Positions 1 to 11,235 of a DNA stretch of 64,000 nt are shown here, piece by piece. The notes under the pieces were generated by a model, which worked only from the letters and a program-made list of their open reading frames with translations, ran no database searches and was not told where the DNA came from. The position numbers were made by a program, and so were the translations under genes. This stretch comes from Bettongia penicillata ogilbyi (Eukaryota > Chordata > Mammalia > Diprotodontia > Potoroidae): positions 6,286,215 to 6,350,214 of the forward strand of contig JAJHZJ010000008.1 in assembly GCA_023548195.1 (NCBI GenBank). The letters are read 5' to 3'. Position 1 is the first letter of the stretch. Each line of letters opens with the position of its first letter.

Positions 1-154
1 ATATGCTCTAGACAGCTTGGTGCTGCTTCATATATTCTGCTGAAGACCAATCTTTCCTACTGAGCTAGAGAACAGAGATCTTTCGAGGTCATGATCAGAG
101 GCATTTGAGTTGAAACTTCAAAATAAAGGCAATTTTTATACACTAGGTCTGCCA
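1..154. other. unassigned sequence
   Basis: Single-copy-looking AT-rich DNA. I recognise no gene or repeat in it. Confidence 0.4.
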
Positions 155-258
155 ATCTCTTGGGACTTCAGTTGCCTTTAAAATGTAAAATGAAGTGGTT
201 GGACTACATGATCTCTAAGATTTTTTCCAAATATGGAATTCTGATTCTGTGAAAGATA
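155..258 (+). repeat. MIR/THER-type SINE, 3' fragment
   Basis: Decayed match to the CORE-SINE tail: a 'taaaatg' block, then 'gaagtggttggactacatga', then 'ctctaagatt' and a final 'gattctgtg'. The 5' half is missing. Confidence 0.7.
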
Positions 259-294
259 TTGCATCCAAATATTTACTGTCTATCATGCTCAAAG

Positions 295-547
295 GGCAGC
301 AAAATGGTACGGTGGACAGAGCACCAGACATGGAGCCAGGAAGACTCATCTTCCCAAGTTTAAACATGATCTCAGGCACTTTCTCGCTGTGTGACTCTGG
401 TCAATTCACTTAACCCTGTTTGCCTTAGTTTCCTCATCTGCAAAATGAACTGGAGAAAGAAATAGCAAACCACTCCAGGATGTCTGTCAACAAAACCCCA
501 AATGGGGTCACAAAGAATTGGACATGACTAAGCGACAACAAAAAAAG
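295..547 (+). mobile_element. MAR1-type SINE, near full length
   Basis: All landmarks of the marsupial MAR1-type element are in order: a decayed tRNA-like head with 'agcaccagacatgga', the CORE region 'ctgtgtgactctgg', 'cctcatctgcaaaatgaact', 'aaaccactccagga', 'aaccccaaatggggtcac', 'attggacatgact', and an A-rich tail 'gcgacaacaaaaaaa'. It is non-autonomous and presumed mobilised by a LINE; it has no coding capacity. This family is one of the main reasons for calling the source a marsupial. Confidence 0.9.
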
Positions 548-566
548 GTTGTAACTGAGAAACATC

Positions 567-782
567 ATTGCATCACTCAAAGGCCTGCTGATCCTCACAA
601 TATATTGAAGGGTGCTTACTTTGAAAAACCCAAAGGTTGGAAGGTGTAGGCATGCTGAGTGCCTTCATCATATTATTGCATCACTCAAAGGCCTGCTGAG
701 CCTCACAATATATTGAAGGATGCTTACTTTGAAAAACCCAAAGGTTGGAAGGTGTAGACATGCTGAGTGCCTTTATCATATT
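567..782. repeat. 108-bp direct tandem duplication, two copies
   Basis: Copies at 567-674 and 675-782 lie head to tail and differ at about four positions (t/g in 'ctgatcctc'/'ctgagcctc', g/a in 'aagggtgc'/'aaggatgc', g/a in 'gtaggca'/'gtagaca', c/t in 'ccttcatca'/'cctttatca'). The unit is not a family I recognise. High identity points to a fairly recent local duplication. Confidence 0.95.
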
Positions 783-950
783 TTAATAGCAATTTCTCAC
801 TGATTCAATCAGACAAATTTTCTCTTGTTAACTTGCAATAACCGATAGGCACAAAACAATATGGGGGGATTTTCATGCCGATTATCAGCATTTGGTTGCT
901 TTAGCTATTACTAAAATTTACATCTGATCTCCAAATAATATGAACTATTG
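783..950. other. unassigned sequence
   Basis: AT-rich DNA with no recognisable feature. Confidence 0.4.
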
Positions 951-1172
951 AGGTAGGATGGCACAGTGGGTAGAGATTTGTGTTCTGATTCTATCCCCTC
1001 CACTTACTATTTGTGTGACCTGAGGTATATCATTGACTACAATGACAACTAGCACATTAAAGTTTTCAGAATGCTTTGTAGATGTTATGGTCCTTAGTTT
1101 CCTTATCTGCAAAATGAGGAGGTCAGAAGAATGATTTTTGTGGTCTCTTCAAGTTTGACATCTATGGCCATG
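951..1172 (+). repeat. degenerate CORE-SINE interrupted by a foreign patch
   Basis: The head 'ggcacagtgggtagag' and CORE 'tgtgtgacctga' at 951-1030 and the tail 'tccttatctgcaaaatgagg' at about 1096-1120 belong to one SINE. About 60 bp between them resembles the 3' part of a WSINE ('gaatgctttgtagatgttat') rather than the expected continuation. Confidence 0.65.
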
Positions 1173-2315
1173 ATTCATAAGAATGTCAGGTAACCTGCTT
1201 TTCAGGAGGAAGAAAATAAGTAAAATTCCTGAGATCAGCATTCTTAATTGGCAAAAATCAATTCTTACCTTCATTTGCGAGGGTGTTATACAGTAAAATC
1301 TTAGTAAATTCAGTTCAATAAAATAAAAAAGATGATCTGAAGTACTAGGGAAACTATGAATTCCAGAGTATTTGTAAAGAAGCAGTATTATCACATTTCT
1401 GTATGTAATCTAATGATTGGTTAAGAAAACAGAAATCCTAGAGGGTAGAGTTTAATGAAGAGATAAAAAGGGGGGAAAGCTGCCTATATCTAGCATTTTG
1501 ATTTACTTGCAATGAATTTTTAAAAGTTTCTTTTAAAAAGATCTTTATTTTTATTATGAAGCATAAATATCTACCAAGTCTTGTCTATACTACATTTTCC
1601 CTTAGTTTCCTTATTGTATACAATCTTAGTCTGGTCTTCAGTCCAATATCTATCAACATTTTCATAAATGATGAATTAGTAGGATCTGATTTTAGTGCTG
1701 GTGATGTAATTTACTTTAATTTTCATTATTTTAGGAAAAAATCTGCCAAACTGAGACTTGACTGGCCTAATCTGTGATTTGACAGATTAAAATCTACTCT
1801 AAAGTAGAAAAATTTTGAGAGAAATGAAAAATTAATGAAGTTTCTGCAATAGTTAGACTGTCTTTAACCTCAACATGGTTTAAGTAAAGCTTACTGTTTT
1901 GTAGTAAAACATATTTAATAAAAGTGAGTTTTTGATATATATAAAATTTTTATGTGTATTCAGATCTTGGTTAATAAACAATAAATTTTCTAAGTTTGAA
2001 CCACTGAAATTAGCATCATAAAAGGCCACTAATTATTAGAGCCCTTTAAATGTATACATGTTAGTTCCTTTAATTCTTGGGCACAAGAATATATGTAACA
2101 GTAGCTTATATCTCTAAAACTCCATTCCTAAAACCAGTGGTTTCAATTTATAAACTACCTCAAATGCAATTTCCAGATTTGAAAGGTCCCACATCTCTTA
2201 TGCAGAATGTATTTTGAACAGAGATTTAAATAAATTTAAAGGCATCTTACTTAAGTGCATACAGAAAAAGTACTGAAGTTTACAAAGAAAAATTAATGTG
2301 GTCAGTTTTATCATT
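1173..2315. other. unassigned AT-rich stretch
   Basis: Roughly 1.1 kb without a recognised repeat or gene. Open frames of 73-81 codons exist on both strands but show no domain and no initiation context; I read them as chance. Confidence 0.5.
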
Positions 2316-2319
2316 GAAA

Positions 2320-3425
2320 GCTTCAAAGATCCCTCCTTCACCAATGTCAACATCATCAATCTTGAACATTTCAGACTGACTCTTCTAGAAACATCTCAAA
2401 CTTGGCATGTCCCAAACTGAACTCGTTATCTTTCTCCCAGCATCCTTCCTTTTTCCAAACTAACCTGTTTTTGTTGAGGATACCATCATCCTTCCATTCT
2501 CCCAGGTGGGTAACTTCAGCACTATCCTTAATTGGACATCTCACTTTCTCTCATCCCACAAACCCTATCAGTTGCCAAATCTTGCTACCTCTACCAACAT
2601 CTTCTTCTTTTTACTCATATTGCTAACGTCAAGATATTAATTAATATTAATAACAAATCATCAAATATTAATGATTGATTAATATCTACTTCAGATATTA
2701 ATCGGTTTAGATATAAATTAGTTTAGATAGTAATCACCTCCTGAATAAATTATTCCAACAGCCTTCTAATTAGCCTCCCACCTCAAATCTCTCCACTCCA
2801 ATACATCCTCCTCACTGATGCCAAAGTAATTTTCCTTAAGTACAGATCAGACCAAGTAGCTTCTGTACTCAATCAACTCCAATGGTTCCCTATCAACTTC
2901 TGGATTAAATAGGAAACACTCTGTCGAGTTTTTAAAGTCCCTCATAACCTGGTCCCTACCTTTCTGCCTCATTGGACATTCCCTCCCCTCCCACATTTCA
3001 TGATCTAGATGTATTGGTCTCTGCCTGTTCTCAGTGACAATATTCCATCTACTATCTCAATATCTTTGCAATGACTATCTTCCACGCCTTGAATGCAATC
3101 ACTCCATTACAGAATTCCTTTCTTCCTACAAGATGCAGCTAAAGTACCACCTTCTACATGGAGCCTTTAAGGATCTCATAATTGCTAATTCTCTTCCTCT
3201 CAAACTACTCTGTACCGAACTATTTTGCATTCTACGTATTCTCTTTTTATTTATCCTGTGCTTACTTATATCTGTATGCTTACATAAGTTCTTGATATCT
3301 TCCCCATCAGGACATAAGTGCTATATAAGTAGAAATTGTTGAATTATTTCCATTTGTATCCTCAGTGGCTAAGGCAATACCTAGTACATTTTAGGCATTT
3401 AATAAATCCTTGTTGACTGTGTTAA
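2320..3425 (+). mobile_element. LINE-2 (L2) 3' portion
   Basis: Sense-strand L2 beginning in the 3' end of the ORF. Landmarks: 'gtcccaaactgaactcgtta', 'caacagccttctaattagcc', 'atgccaaagtaattttcctt', 'aatggttccctatcaact', 'ataacctggtccctacc', and the short 3' UTR ending in 'ttaataaatccttgttgact'. It is broken by stops and frameshifts, so it is a dead copy. An AT-rich block at 2630-2735 is not part of the family consensus. Confidence 0.9.
2630..2735. repeat. AT-rich insertion with repeated ATTAAT/GATATTAAT units
   Basis: Block inside the L2 copy, built from variants of 'agatattaat' and 'gattaatatc'. It replaces the L2 segment that normally precedes 'caacagcc'. It looks like a local expansion of a short AT-rich seed. 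Confidence 0.7.
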
Positions 3426-5150
3426 GTCCACTAGCTGGCATTAGTGACATATCATATAAACATACATAAATATCATATTGAAACCGTGATAACAAAAGGG
3501 GGAATTCAAAATGGCAGAATCAAATTGAATGTTTAAGAAATATAAGTGAGTGTTTCAGTTTTTTCAGAAAATTAAAAACATTCCTAAACTAAAAAGATGA
3601 ATTTGAATCACAAGACATGTAATTCATTTATTAAATGCCTACTACGGGAAGATAACTGAAAAAAAATTGCCAGTAACCCCAAAGGGTTGGATTAAGCAGT
3701 TTGCCCAATGTTACCAATGATACACAAAAAGTTAAATAAAAGATATCAGCAATGATATGATTAGCATAGGGTGTGGATTTGCCATGCACCAAGAGAGGGA
3801 TTAGAGATGGATGGTAAGCCCTGCATAATCAGTCACCCACAGAATATCAGTCAACATAGCAGACTGTCACCAGTGCACTGGAGAGATCACTACTAAAATT
3901 TTGAGAGGACACGAAAAAGACGAACACAGATGGTCCTCTGTGACTTGTGCTACTGAAGGGAGCACTCATACTGATGAGATCACACAATCACTAAAACACT
4001 GAATTAGGACAAATCCAATCTCAATCTTTCAAAGAGTTAATCTATCTAGGAGGAATGATTAGATGTGACACAGATAAATGTTATACAAATTAGAATAAAT
4101 GACATGCTTAATGAGAAGATAAAATTTTAGATTCCATGGAGGGTTTATTTTTACATAGGAGAAATCAGGGCTTTACCAAGCAGATAGAACTTCAAGAATA
4201 TATGATAAGCAGAGGGTAGGAGGAGAATCATTTTTCTCAAGCATAGGTAGGACAGATTGGAAGAGTGGAAACACATATATGTGTGGCATTCCGCGGTGAG
4301 TCATTCTCCAAAGTGCCAAACAGCTGATAGGGAAGATTTTGAATATTTATGACCTTGCGATGTGCTATAATCTCTATGATAATTTTTTTTTTGTTACTGA
4401 TAAATGTAGCTCTGAAAGTAAGACTACAACTTATTGACACACCTCTGTAAAGAGAACTCTCACATCTTATGTCTGCTTAGCATTCAAATAACCAAGGTCA
4501 ATGTAACAGTCTTTAGATATAACACATCCGTTATTCTGTTCTAACTACAAAATGTGAAAGACACCAGATGGATAAGTGAAATTCTGATTATAATCACAAG
4601 AACACTCACATGAAGCAAAAAATTCTTTTCGTCAGTGGAATCTGCTTTACAAGTGAATTTTCCATATGCGCTTGGCAAAATGTTGAAGTTCTTGTTCTTT
4701 TGAACGGTTCCCTTCCCTTCCTCTGGAACCTTAAAGCTCTCTTCTTTTTCCACACATCACTACCCAAATCCTCCTCTCTCTTTTTCTTAGACTATTAAAA
4801 AGAAATTTTTGCTGGGATTTTCTTAAAAGAAGAATAGAAACCTAAATACTCTAATGCTCTAGTGATAGTCAAACTCATATAGAAACCCATATTAACCCAT
4901 CCATAAGAATCACTGCAAGTTGTGTGTTGATTTAGAAAATCACTTATTAACATTATCTACCTTCTAATGTATTTTAATCTGTTTTGTTATATATTTCCCA
5001 ACGACATTTTAAGACGATTTGTCTGATATTTCTCAATATAAATAGAAGTTTTATTTGACTTGGTATGCATGACATTTTCTCTACCAAAATATTATATCTT
5101 CACTAAAAGAATTATTACATGTGATAAGTTTTAGCATGAAAAGGAAAGAA
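3426..5150. other. unassigned stretch with minor SINE remnants
   Basis: Mostly unrecognised. 'attcatttattaaatgcctact' at about 3628 and 'gcagtttgcccaatgttacc' at about 3695 are decayed fragments of antisense SINE/L2 ends. About 3760-4100 has the texture of an old dispersed repeat, but I cannot name it. Short open frames at 4237-4798 overlap on opposite strands and look like chance. Confidence 0.45.
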
Positions 5151-5156
5151 AAAATA

Positions 5157-5402
5157 AAAGCATTTATTCAATATCTACTATGTGACAAAGTGCTAAGCAT
5201 TTTACAAATATCATATTTGGCCTTCACAACGACTCCGATAGGTAGGTTCTATTATTATCCCTATTTTATAGTTGAGGAAACTGAGGCAGACAAGGGTTAA
5301 ATGACTTGCCCAGGGTTATACACTAGGAAGTGTCTGAGTCTGTGAACTTAGGTCTTCCTGACTCCAGATTCAGTTCTCTATCCACTGTGATACATAGCAA
5401 GA
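5157..5402 (-). mobile_element. WSINE/MIR-type SINE, near full length, antisense
   Basis: Reads 3' to 5' on the plus strand: 'gcatttattcaatatctact', 'tttacaaatatc', 'gaggaaactgaggcagaca', 'tgacttgcccagggtta', 'gtcttcctgactcc', 'ctatccactgtgat'. Confidence 0.9.
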
Positions 5403-5754
5403 GGCAGAAATAAAAAAAAACAAATTTGCTTTACAAAGTTCTCAAATCTCTTCCATACAGAGGGCATGCAAAAATGAAAAGGAAAGATATCACTCTTCTT
5501 TCCACCTAGGTCATCAGTTTTCTGGGCTACGAGTCAACATTGCATCAGTCAGCAATAATTTTAATAGGTTATTCTACTGTGGGGGTTGCTGAGGCTGTTT
5601 TGACAGATCATCTAGTCAAAGATGATGAAGAAAGCTGTATCTTTCTCCTCTCTTTCCTTACACTGACAACACAAGAAAAAACTACCTAGAAGCCAACAGA
5701 AGATGTGTTTGAGGATATATATTCCCTTCTCTTATGGAACCATCCACACTATAA
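5403..5754. other. unassigned sequence
   Basis: No recognisable gene or repeat. Confidence 0.4.
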
Positions 5755-5905
5755 ATTGTATTATAGTTACATGTGTCTCTATCTTATTTTCCCTAAGAGA
5801 CTAAGATCCTTTAGGTCAGAGGTCATGTCAATTATCTTTATAGTTTCTACATTATCAAGCACAGTCCTTTGTACTTCGAAGAAGGTGTTTAATAACTTTT
5901 AAATC
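5755..5905 (+). repeat. L2-type 3' tail
   Basis: Decayed L2 3' UTR: 'gtgtctctatctta', 'gagactaagatcctttaggt', 'gaggtcatgtc', 'atcaagcacagtcctttg', 'ggtgtttaataa'. Confidence 0.7.
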
Positions 5906-6044
5906 CCATGATAATATAGTTCATTTATTTAACAATGATTGAATAAATCAACTATTTTATCTTGGGATTTTTGAGACCAAACTTTCAATCACAGGTTTCG
6001 AATCTGCAGAAATCCTCTAAAAATTGTTCTTTCATAGTACACCT
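5906..6044. other. unassigned spacer
   Basis: Short AT-rich spacer. Confidence 0.4.
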
Positions 6045-6330
6045 ACCAGACTGGCCTGCTCAGTAACCCTCCAAATTGTCCATTGTCATTTGTTCATCTC
6101 TTACCTCCTAGCCTGGAATGCTTTCCATCTTCCTATCTTTCATGAACTAACTCAAGTCTACTTTCTTCCACAGAGCCTTCTAAGACCATCCTAGCTTAAT
6201 GAGAGTGACCTCTTCCCTTGAGTCTGTTCAATGTTTCATTTAACCCTTATAAATTGCCTCAAAATCATCTTAGACCAGAGTCATTAAAAGTGTTCTATGC
6301 TTTGCATGTTGTCTACTCAATTAGACTGGA
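6045..6330 (+). mobile_element. LINE-2 3' fragment
   Basis: 'gcctggaatgctttccatct', 'aactcaagtctactttcttcc' and 'agccttctaagacc' match the end of the L2 ORF and start of the UTR; 'tgttgtctactcaattagac' is the UTR. It is truncated before the usual ending and runs straight into a SINE tail. Confidence 0.8.
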
Positions 6331-6344
6331 ACCAAATCTTCTCC

Positions 6345-6440
6345 CCTCTCTAGGATTCCATTTCCTCACTTGTAAAATGAGAGGTTTGGGCTAGATTATG
6401 TCTAAGAAGCCCACTTCTGATATTTTGTGATTCTATAGGT
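6345..6440 (+). repeat. MIR/THER-type SINE tail
   Basis: 'ccatttcctcacttgtaaaa', 'gaggtttgggctagatta' and 'tgtgattctatag' are the SINE 3' half only. Confidence 0.75.
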
Positions 6441-7331
6441 CAGATCAGATGCTTACTCATAAAGGATCTGAGGATATAAAGCTTTTTTTATAAAAAAATT
6501 CTTAAAAAAAACCAAACCCTTGCTCTAACTCAAAGAGAACCTTGAAAAATTGATACTCCAATTCAGTCCCAAGCATTGATCTCTGCACATGCCACCTATT
6601 CTGTGCTCCAGGTCACTGCACATGAGAGAACCTGGTAACCAGAAGATAAAGGGTTTCTCAAACAAATTTTTTTTTAAAGATAGATATATTTACTGAGCAA
6701 AAGGATTTGTATTCATTGCTATGATTCCATTTAGAATGGTTTCTTTTCCACTTCCAATGACTTTAGATTGGCAAGGTTGAACTGACTTAGATGGTATCTG
6801 CATCCGTTTTCCTTTCATTTTCTCATATGATTTGTATTTGGTGCAAAGTTACCATGAAATATGCATCCTTTTTGTGGCTGGGTTCATTTCCTCCTTGCTC
6901 CTAGTACCAGGTCTGATCAATTACAGGACCATGGATTAGTTGTAGAAGCTTGAAAGTAGGTGGCTAGGCTGCAACTGTGGGCATTTGATGAGGGCTGTGG
7001 TAGTTATGAGAGAACGTAAATACTGAGGGTAACAATTATGAGATTCAGTAGCTATAAACTTATACATACATATCTATATCTATACATATACACAAATATA
7101 TGTAAAATCAATGTATCTAATTCAATACTTGGCATAATTTAAAAGCTAAGTTGATGATTTCTTGTTTGAAACAACATGGAATATTTATTAGAAAGGAGAC
7201 AAAGTGGCTGAAGACTAAAATAGGCAAACTTTTAAGATGTGATATCTGTGGACACTTTCTATTCTTTGCTCCAGGAAAGAATGTGCCTTTCCCTATTTTT
7301 TGCTCCCCTTTTATACTGGTTTAAATTAAAC

Positions 7332-7334
<3 letters not shown>
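6441..7334. other. unassigned stretch
   Basis: No recognisable gene. Contains poly-T/poly-A runs near 6480-6510 and 6665, and a short ATAC/TATA-rich patch at about 7060-7105. Confidence 0.45.

Positions 7335-7370
<36 letters not shown>
7335..7370. repeat. (CT)n microsatellite
   Basis: Uninterrupted CT dinucleotides, about 18 units, followed by C/T-rich DNA to about 7385. Confidence 0.98.
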
Positions 7371-7373
<3 letters not shown>

Positions 7374-7769
7374 TCCCTCCTCCTGTTTCTCACCCCCTCT
7401 CATATATACTGTGACCAATGTTACAATTTGCATGATACCCTTTTCAGGAATAAACAATCTATAACGGGGGCCAAAACGAGACTCTGATGTGATTTTCTGG
7501 GGCCCAATGTTTTTTGTTTCTACCATGTAAAATCACACATTACACTTGTCATTGTTTCCCTCCTAGCTCCTGGGAAATTACCCTGCTCTAAAAAACTCAG
7601 TTCATTAATAGTTTTTGAGTTGTCTAAAGCTACCCACAGACTTGCCCCTTTTCCCCTTGTAAACCCTATCTTTCCAAGTTACCTTTCTTCCACTCCCCAG
7701 TGTCTACACCTCCAAGAAAGTAAAAATTCCTATTTCTATAGGTCTCAGAAGCACAAAATTTCTGCTTGG
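7371..7769. other. unassigned sequence
   Basis: No recognisable gene or repeat. Overlapping open frames at 7239-7808 are produced by the CT tract and random sequence. Confidence 0.4.
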
Positions 7770-7945
7770 AAGGAAGCTCAGTGGTTATCTAATCTAACCC
7801 ATCCCTAGCAGAATACTTTCTGTACCACACCTGACAAATGGTCACGAGACATCTGTTTGGAAACCCTCAGTGAGGGAGAATGTACTGTCTCCCAAAGCAT
7901 CCTATTCCATTTTTAGATTGCCTTAATTGTTAACAATTTGGTTAA
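7770..7945 (-). mobile_element. CR1/L3-type LINE fragment, antisense
   Basis: 'gttatctaatctaaccc', 'acctgacaaatggtcacgag', 'gaaaccctcagtgaggga' and 'gcatcctattccat' follow, in order, the antisense of the CR1/L3 3' region. The sense-strand equivalent is at 53,690-54,302 in this window. Confidence 0.65.
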
Positions 7946-7974
7946 AGGATTCACACTTTGTATAATCAACAGAG

Positions 7975-8150
7975 GTATGGATTTAGAATGAAGATCTAAA
8001 TTCTAATCCTACCTCAGAAACTTACTACCTGCATAATTCTGTGCCAATGAGTTAACTTTCTTAAGCCTTTAAATTTCCTGATCTGTAAGATGAGGGGGTG
8101 TGACTTGACTATGTCTAAGATCCCTTCCAACTCTAAATTTATGACCCTAA
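7975..8150 (+). repeat. MIR/THER-type SINE
   Basis: Head 'tatggatttagaatgaagat', a CORE remnant, 'tgatctgtaagatgaggggg', and tail 'gatcccttccaactctaaat'. Moderately diverged but nearly complete. Confidence 0.8.
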
Positions 8151-8290
8151 GAGTAGATTTAGCCCATCCAGAAGCCTTATATTTTAAGAGGAGCAATTTA
8201 GCTTAAATGAATCTTTTGTTATAATATGAGGAAAAAAGACTTTGGGGAGAGAGCTTTCCCAGTGAACTTTGTTGACTCTGATTCTCACAG

Positions 8291-8430
8291 GTTTTTTTTT
8301 TGTTTTGTTTTCTGTAAGGGTTAAGTGACTTGCCCAAGGTCACACAGTTAGTATGTGTCAAATGTGTAAAGCTGATTTGAACTCAGGTCCTCCTGACTCC
8401 AAGTGCTCTATCCACCTCTCACCATTTTTT
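8291..8430 (-). mobile_element. WSINE1-type SINE, antisense, with poly-T
   Basis: Starts with a T-run (the poly-A tail in antisense), then 'gggttaagtgacttgcccaa', 'ggtcacacagttagta', 'gatttgaactcaggtcctcc', 'tgctctatccacc'. An open frame starting here owes its first 20 or so codons to this SINE. Confidence 0.9.
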
Positions 8431-9166
8431 TTATTACCACTCAACTCCTATGAGAAAACAATGGATCTGGCAGGGGATTTAGGATCCTGTTTTCCAAAGG
8501 AATTGGTTGGCATTCTTTCCCTCCTTTTCCCCCTCCCCTCCAATTTTTTTGTCTCTGGGAGGAGCAAATGGAGGCAAAGCACTCCTGTCTTTCTGTATTC
8601 TTCCTCCAATTCTGGGCATCTCCTCGAACCTCGTCATCAGGCCCTTAGAAATGTTCCCTGGAAGTTGACTGTGTGTGTCTTACCAGTTAAGTCCGTCGAT
8701 TTAGTGGCTAGAGTTACACGATATTTTTCAGGAATGAGTCCTGCTTATCTTCAGGTTTCAATGTATTTTTTTTTCTGTGGACTGGTAGCTGGTAGTGAAT
8801 ATCTTTCCCTAATAATTGTTTTAAATGCACGAATAATGTCTCATCTATCTTTAGAACATGTAAACTAAAGAACTGCATATGGTGGGTCTACACAAAAATA
8901 TGGTCTTTGTCTCTCTGTCATGTTTATTGTTCCAACAATGGCACTGAAATCGCCAAAGGAAGATGGTGCTCAATTCACTTCCGTGTTTGAATGGATTAAA
9001 TAAAAGTGAGCAGGGTTTTGTTTTCCTCCAGATCCTCTGGAGTTTATTATTCACTGTTATGGTTCAATGTCTCAGTGAATCAATCCCCAGGTGGCTTATG
9101 GAGCAACTTGTTTGATATAGGGCAGGACATCTATTATGTATACCATTTTCCAAATTACCAAACATA
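8431..9166. other. unassigned sequence, includes a chance open frame
   Basis: Covers most of the window's longest open frame (8353-8868, 171 codons, plus). It begins inside a SINE, has no recognised domain and no start context, and I do not call it a gene. Confidence 0.5.
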
Positions 9167-9226
9167 CGAGAGAGAGAGAGAGAGGGGGGGGGGGGAGGGA
9201 GGGAGGGAAAGAGGAGGGGGAGAGAG
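9167..9226. repeat. polypurine (GA)n/G-run tract
   Basis: (GA) repeats lead into 12 consecutive G (9184-9195), then GGG-A-GGG-A-GGG to 9207, then GA-rich DNA. It fits a G-quadruplex pattern. Confidence 0.97.
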
Positions 9227-9309
9227 ACATGTTGTGATTCTTCTTCCTCTTTTCCTTTTTTTTAAACAAAAGGAATCTGATCCAGATGGGCTAAGCCTAG
9301 TTATATAGA

Positions 9310-9465
9310 GATTCCTAGGTCTAGAGCTGGAAGGGAATGTAGAGATCCTCAGATCAAACCCCTTCATTTTGCACATGAGGAAACTGAGGCACAAAGAAGT
9401 TGTGACTTGGCCAGGGTCTCACAGCTAGTGTCTGAGGCAGGATTTGAACCCAAGTTCCTGATTAA
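9310..9465 (-). repeat. MIR-type SINE, antisense
   Basis: 'gagctggaagggaatgtaga', 'cccttcattttgcacatgag', 'gaaactgaggcacaaa', 'tggccagggtctcacagcta', 'aggatttgaacccaagt'. Nearly full-length antisense form. Confidence 0.85.
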
Positions 9466-9469
9466 AGGA

Positions 9470-10990
9470 AGAAGAGAAAAGGCTCCTACAAGTCAGATTG
9501 ACTTTCTTTATTGATTACACTTCAACATGCATGAAAAGAAAAGGAGAAATGTGGAAAGATTAATTAAGGCAACTAGACTTTTTAATGACATCATTTTAAT
9601 TTTTGACAGCTGCATCAAATGGCATCTTCATAACATTTAAAAATGTTTTATCACACTTGTAAATCTATTTTAACTAACCTAGTCACCTACATTACTGTGA
9701 GCTGTTGGGAATTAGTCATTCAGCACTTTTCTCTTTACTCAAACCTCAATTTTAACTCCATGGAGCTCATATGGGTGTTAAAATGACAAATCACCAGATG
9801 CAGAGAGACTTTATTTTGCATTTAGGAAAAGAGCCAAAGGATGGCCACAATATGTCACTTATCAGGATTTCTAAGCTGAACAGCTCCATGGGGCAAACTG
9901 ATGCTACCCACTAAACAGTTGAAATGTGCTCCTCCCCCTCCACTGGAAGTCAGGTCCCAACCAAGAGACCAATTTCTGGTGATAAAGGACAGCAAGACAC
10001 AAATACCTGGGTCTAAGATCCATGGTTTCTAACCAATTAGGGGCAGAGCAAAGGAGAGGATCACCTAAAGTTTAAGTATCTGATAACAGGCAGTGATTTA
10101 AATGGAGAATCTGTCAGCGTTGGTTGGAGAGGTCCAGAAGAAGAACCTGTTCATGGGAAGACATGCCTATTCAGAGACAGGAAATCTAGATTGTGTGGGG
10201 AATTGGGGCACCAGGAAGGAAGAAGTGAGGAAGAAATCTAGTTTCTATGGAACGGAAACAGAATAAGGTCTTGTTCCCAGAGGAAAAAGATACTTGGGTC
10301 TCATGGTCAACCTGGGACTAGCAGTAAAGCCAGGGAATGCCTGGGAGTGAGTCACTTCTCTTGCCTCTTTCTTGATTCAGATTAATCCCCATAGCTTATT
10401 ACAGGGCTGAACCTAGACATGGGGATAAAATAGTCCCAACTGCAAAGGTTAGGAGGAGAAAGGGATAGGAAATCATCCAGGCCATTATGGTATGGTCTGA
10501 TCAGCCAACTTCCAGCCCTGTCCCCCGTCCAAACAAAATGGTGATCTTTGCTCTCAAAGCATCTGCAGAAACATCCATGTGTCTGGCCAAAAAGGCAATG
10601 GAGAGTCAACAAAAACTGAAAATTGAGAATTCCGTGTTTGACAGAATGAGAGGAACCAAGGTGCTTATCATTCTGTTAATTACCCTATTGCCTCATGCAA
10701 TTGAGTCGTAATCATGGTGTAATAATCTGTAATTAAACAGTTTCATACTCTGGAAAGCTGTGTCATTTGCTAGTGAATTTTAGAACAGTCATATATTCAA
10801 ACTAGATACCATGATTTGCCACTATTGTCTCCTGTGTACAAGGAAAAAACCTGTTCTTATTTTGATGCTAGACTGTAGACCAGAAGATTTAGCCTCATCT
10901 ATTGTTTTTGATATATGCCTCATTTGGGAACATCACAATCTCTAGACCTTTAGTTTGAAATTGTATAAAACATAATGAATGAATATGCTG
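9470..10990. other. repeat-free 1.5 kb, candidate conserved non-coding DNA
   Basis: I find no interspersed repeat here although flanking DNA is full of them. Parts read like developmental enhancer DNA, for example 9515-9720 and 10640-10800 with TAATTA-type homeodomain cores ('ctgttaattaccc', 'ctgtaattaaacag'). No exon can be supported; a pyrimidine-rich AG at about 10,380 is not followed by a convincing frame. Conservation is inferred, not seen. Confidence 0.35.
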
Positions 10991-10994
10991 GTAG

Positions 10995-11235
10995 CTGTCC
11001 ACAGTTAGATAGTGGAAAGTCATGAGACCAAGGCTGAGACCTTGAGAACAGCACTTCCATTTATTAGCTCTGAGATTCTGATGGGTCATTTCCCCTCCCT
11101 AAGCCTCAGTTTCCTTATCTGTAAAAAAGGAGATAAATAATATTTATACTTATTTGTTGTTTTGAGCAAAAATCTTTGTAGATCTTATAATCTATAAATC
11201 TTGGCAAATCTAGATTCTTTAGAAATGTGAGTTAC
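10995..11235 (+). repeat. MIR/WSINE-type SINE
   Basis: 'cttccatttattagctctga' (CORE), 'taagcctcagtttccttatc', 'gtaaaaaaggagataa', then a decayed 3' segment 'aaaatctttgtagat'. Confidence 0.75.

Noticed and set aside
3760..4100. Possible RTE-type LINE 3' end
   Set aside because: The texture is repeat-like, but I could not match landmarks with enough certainty to name a family.
5990..6010. 'ggtttcgaatctg' resembling a tRNA T-loop (B box)
   Set aside because: No A box or cloverleaf around it.
8353..8868. Open frame of 171 codons, the longest in the window
   Set aside because: It starts inside an antisense SINE, shows no domain and no start context, and such length is expected by chance in 64 kb.
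10360..10711. Acceptor-like 'ctctttcttgattcag' followed by a 74-codon frame
   Set aside because: The frame starts about 100 bp later and lacks any recognisable protein feature. The region reads better as non-coding.
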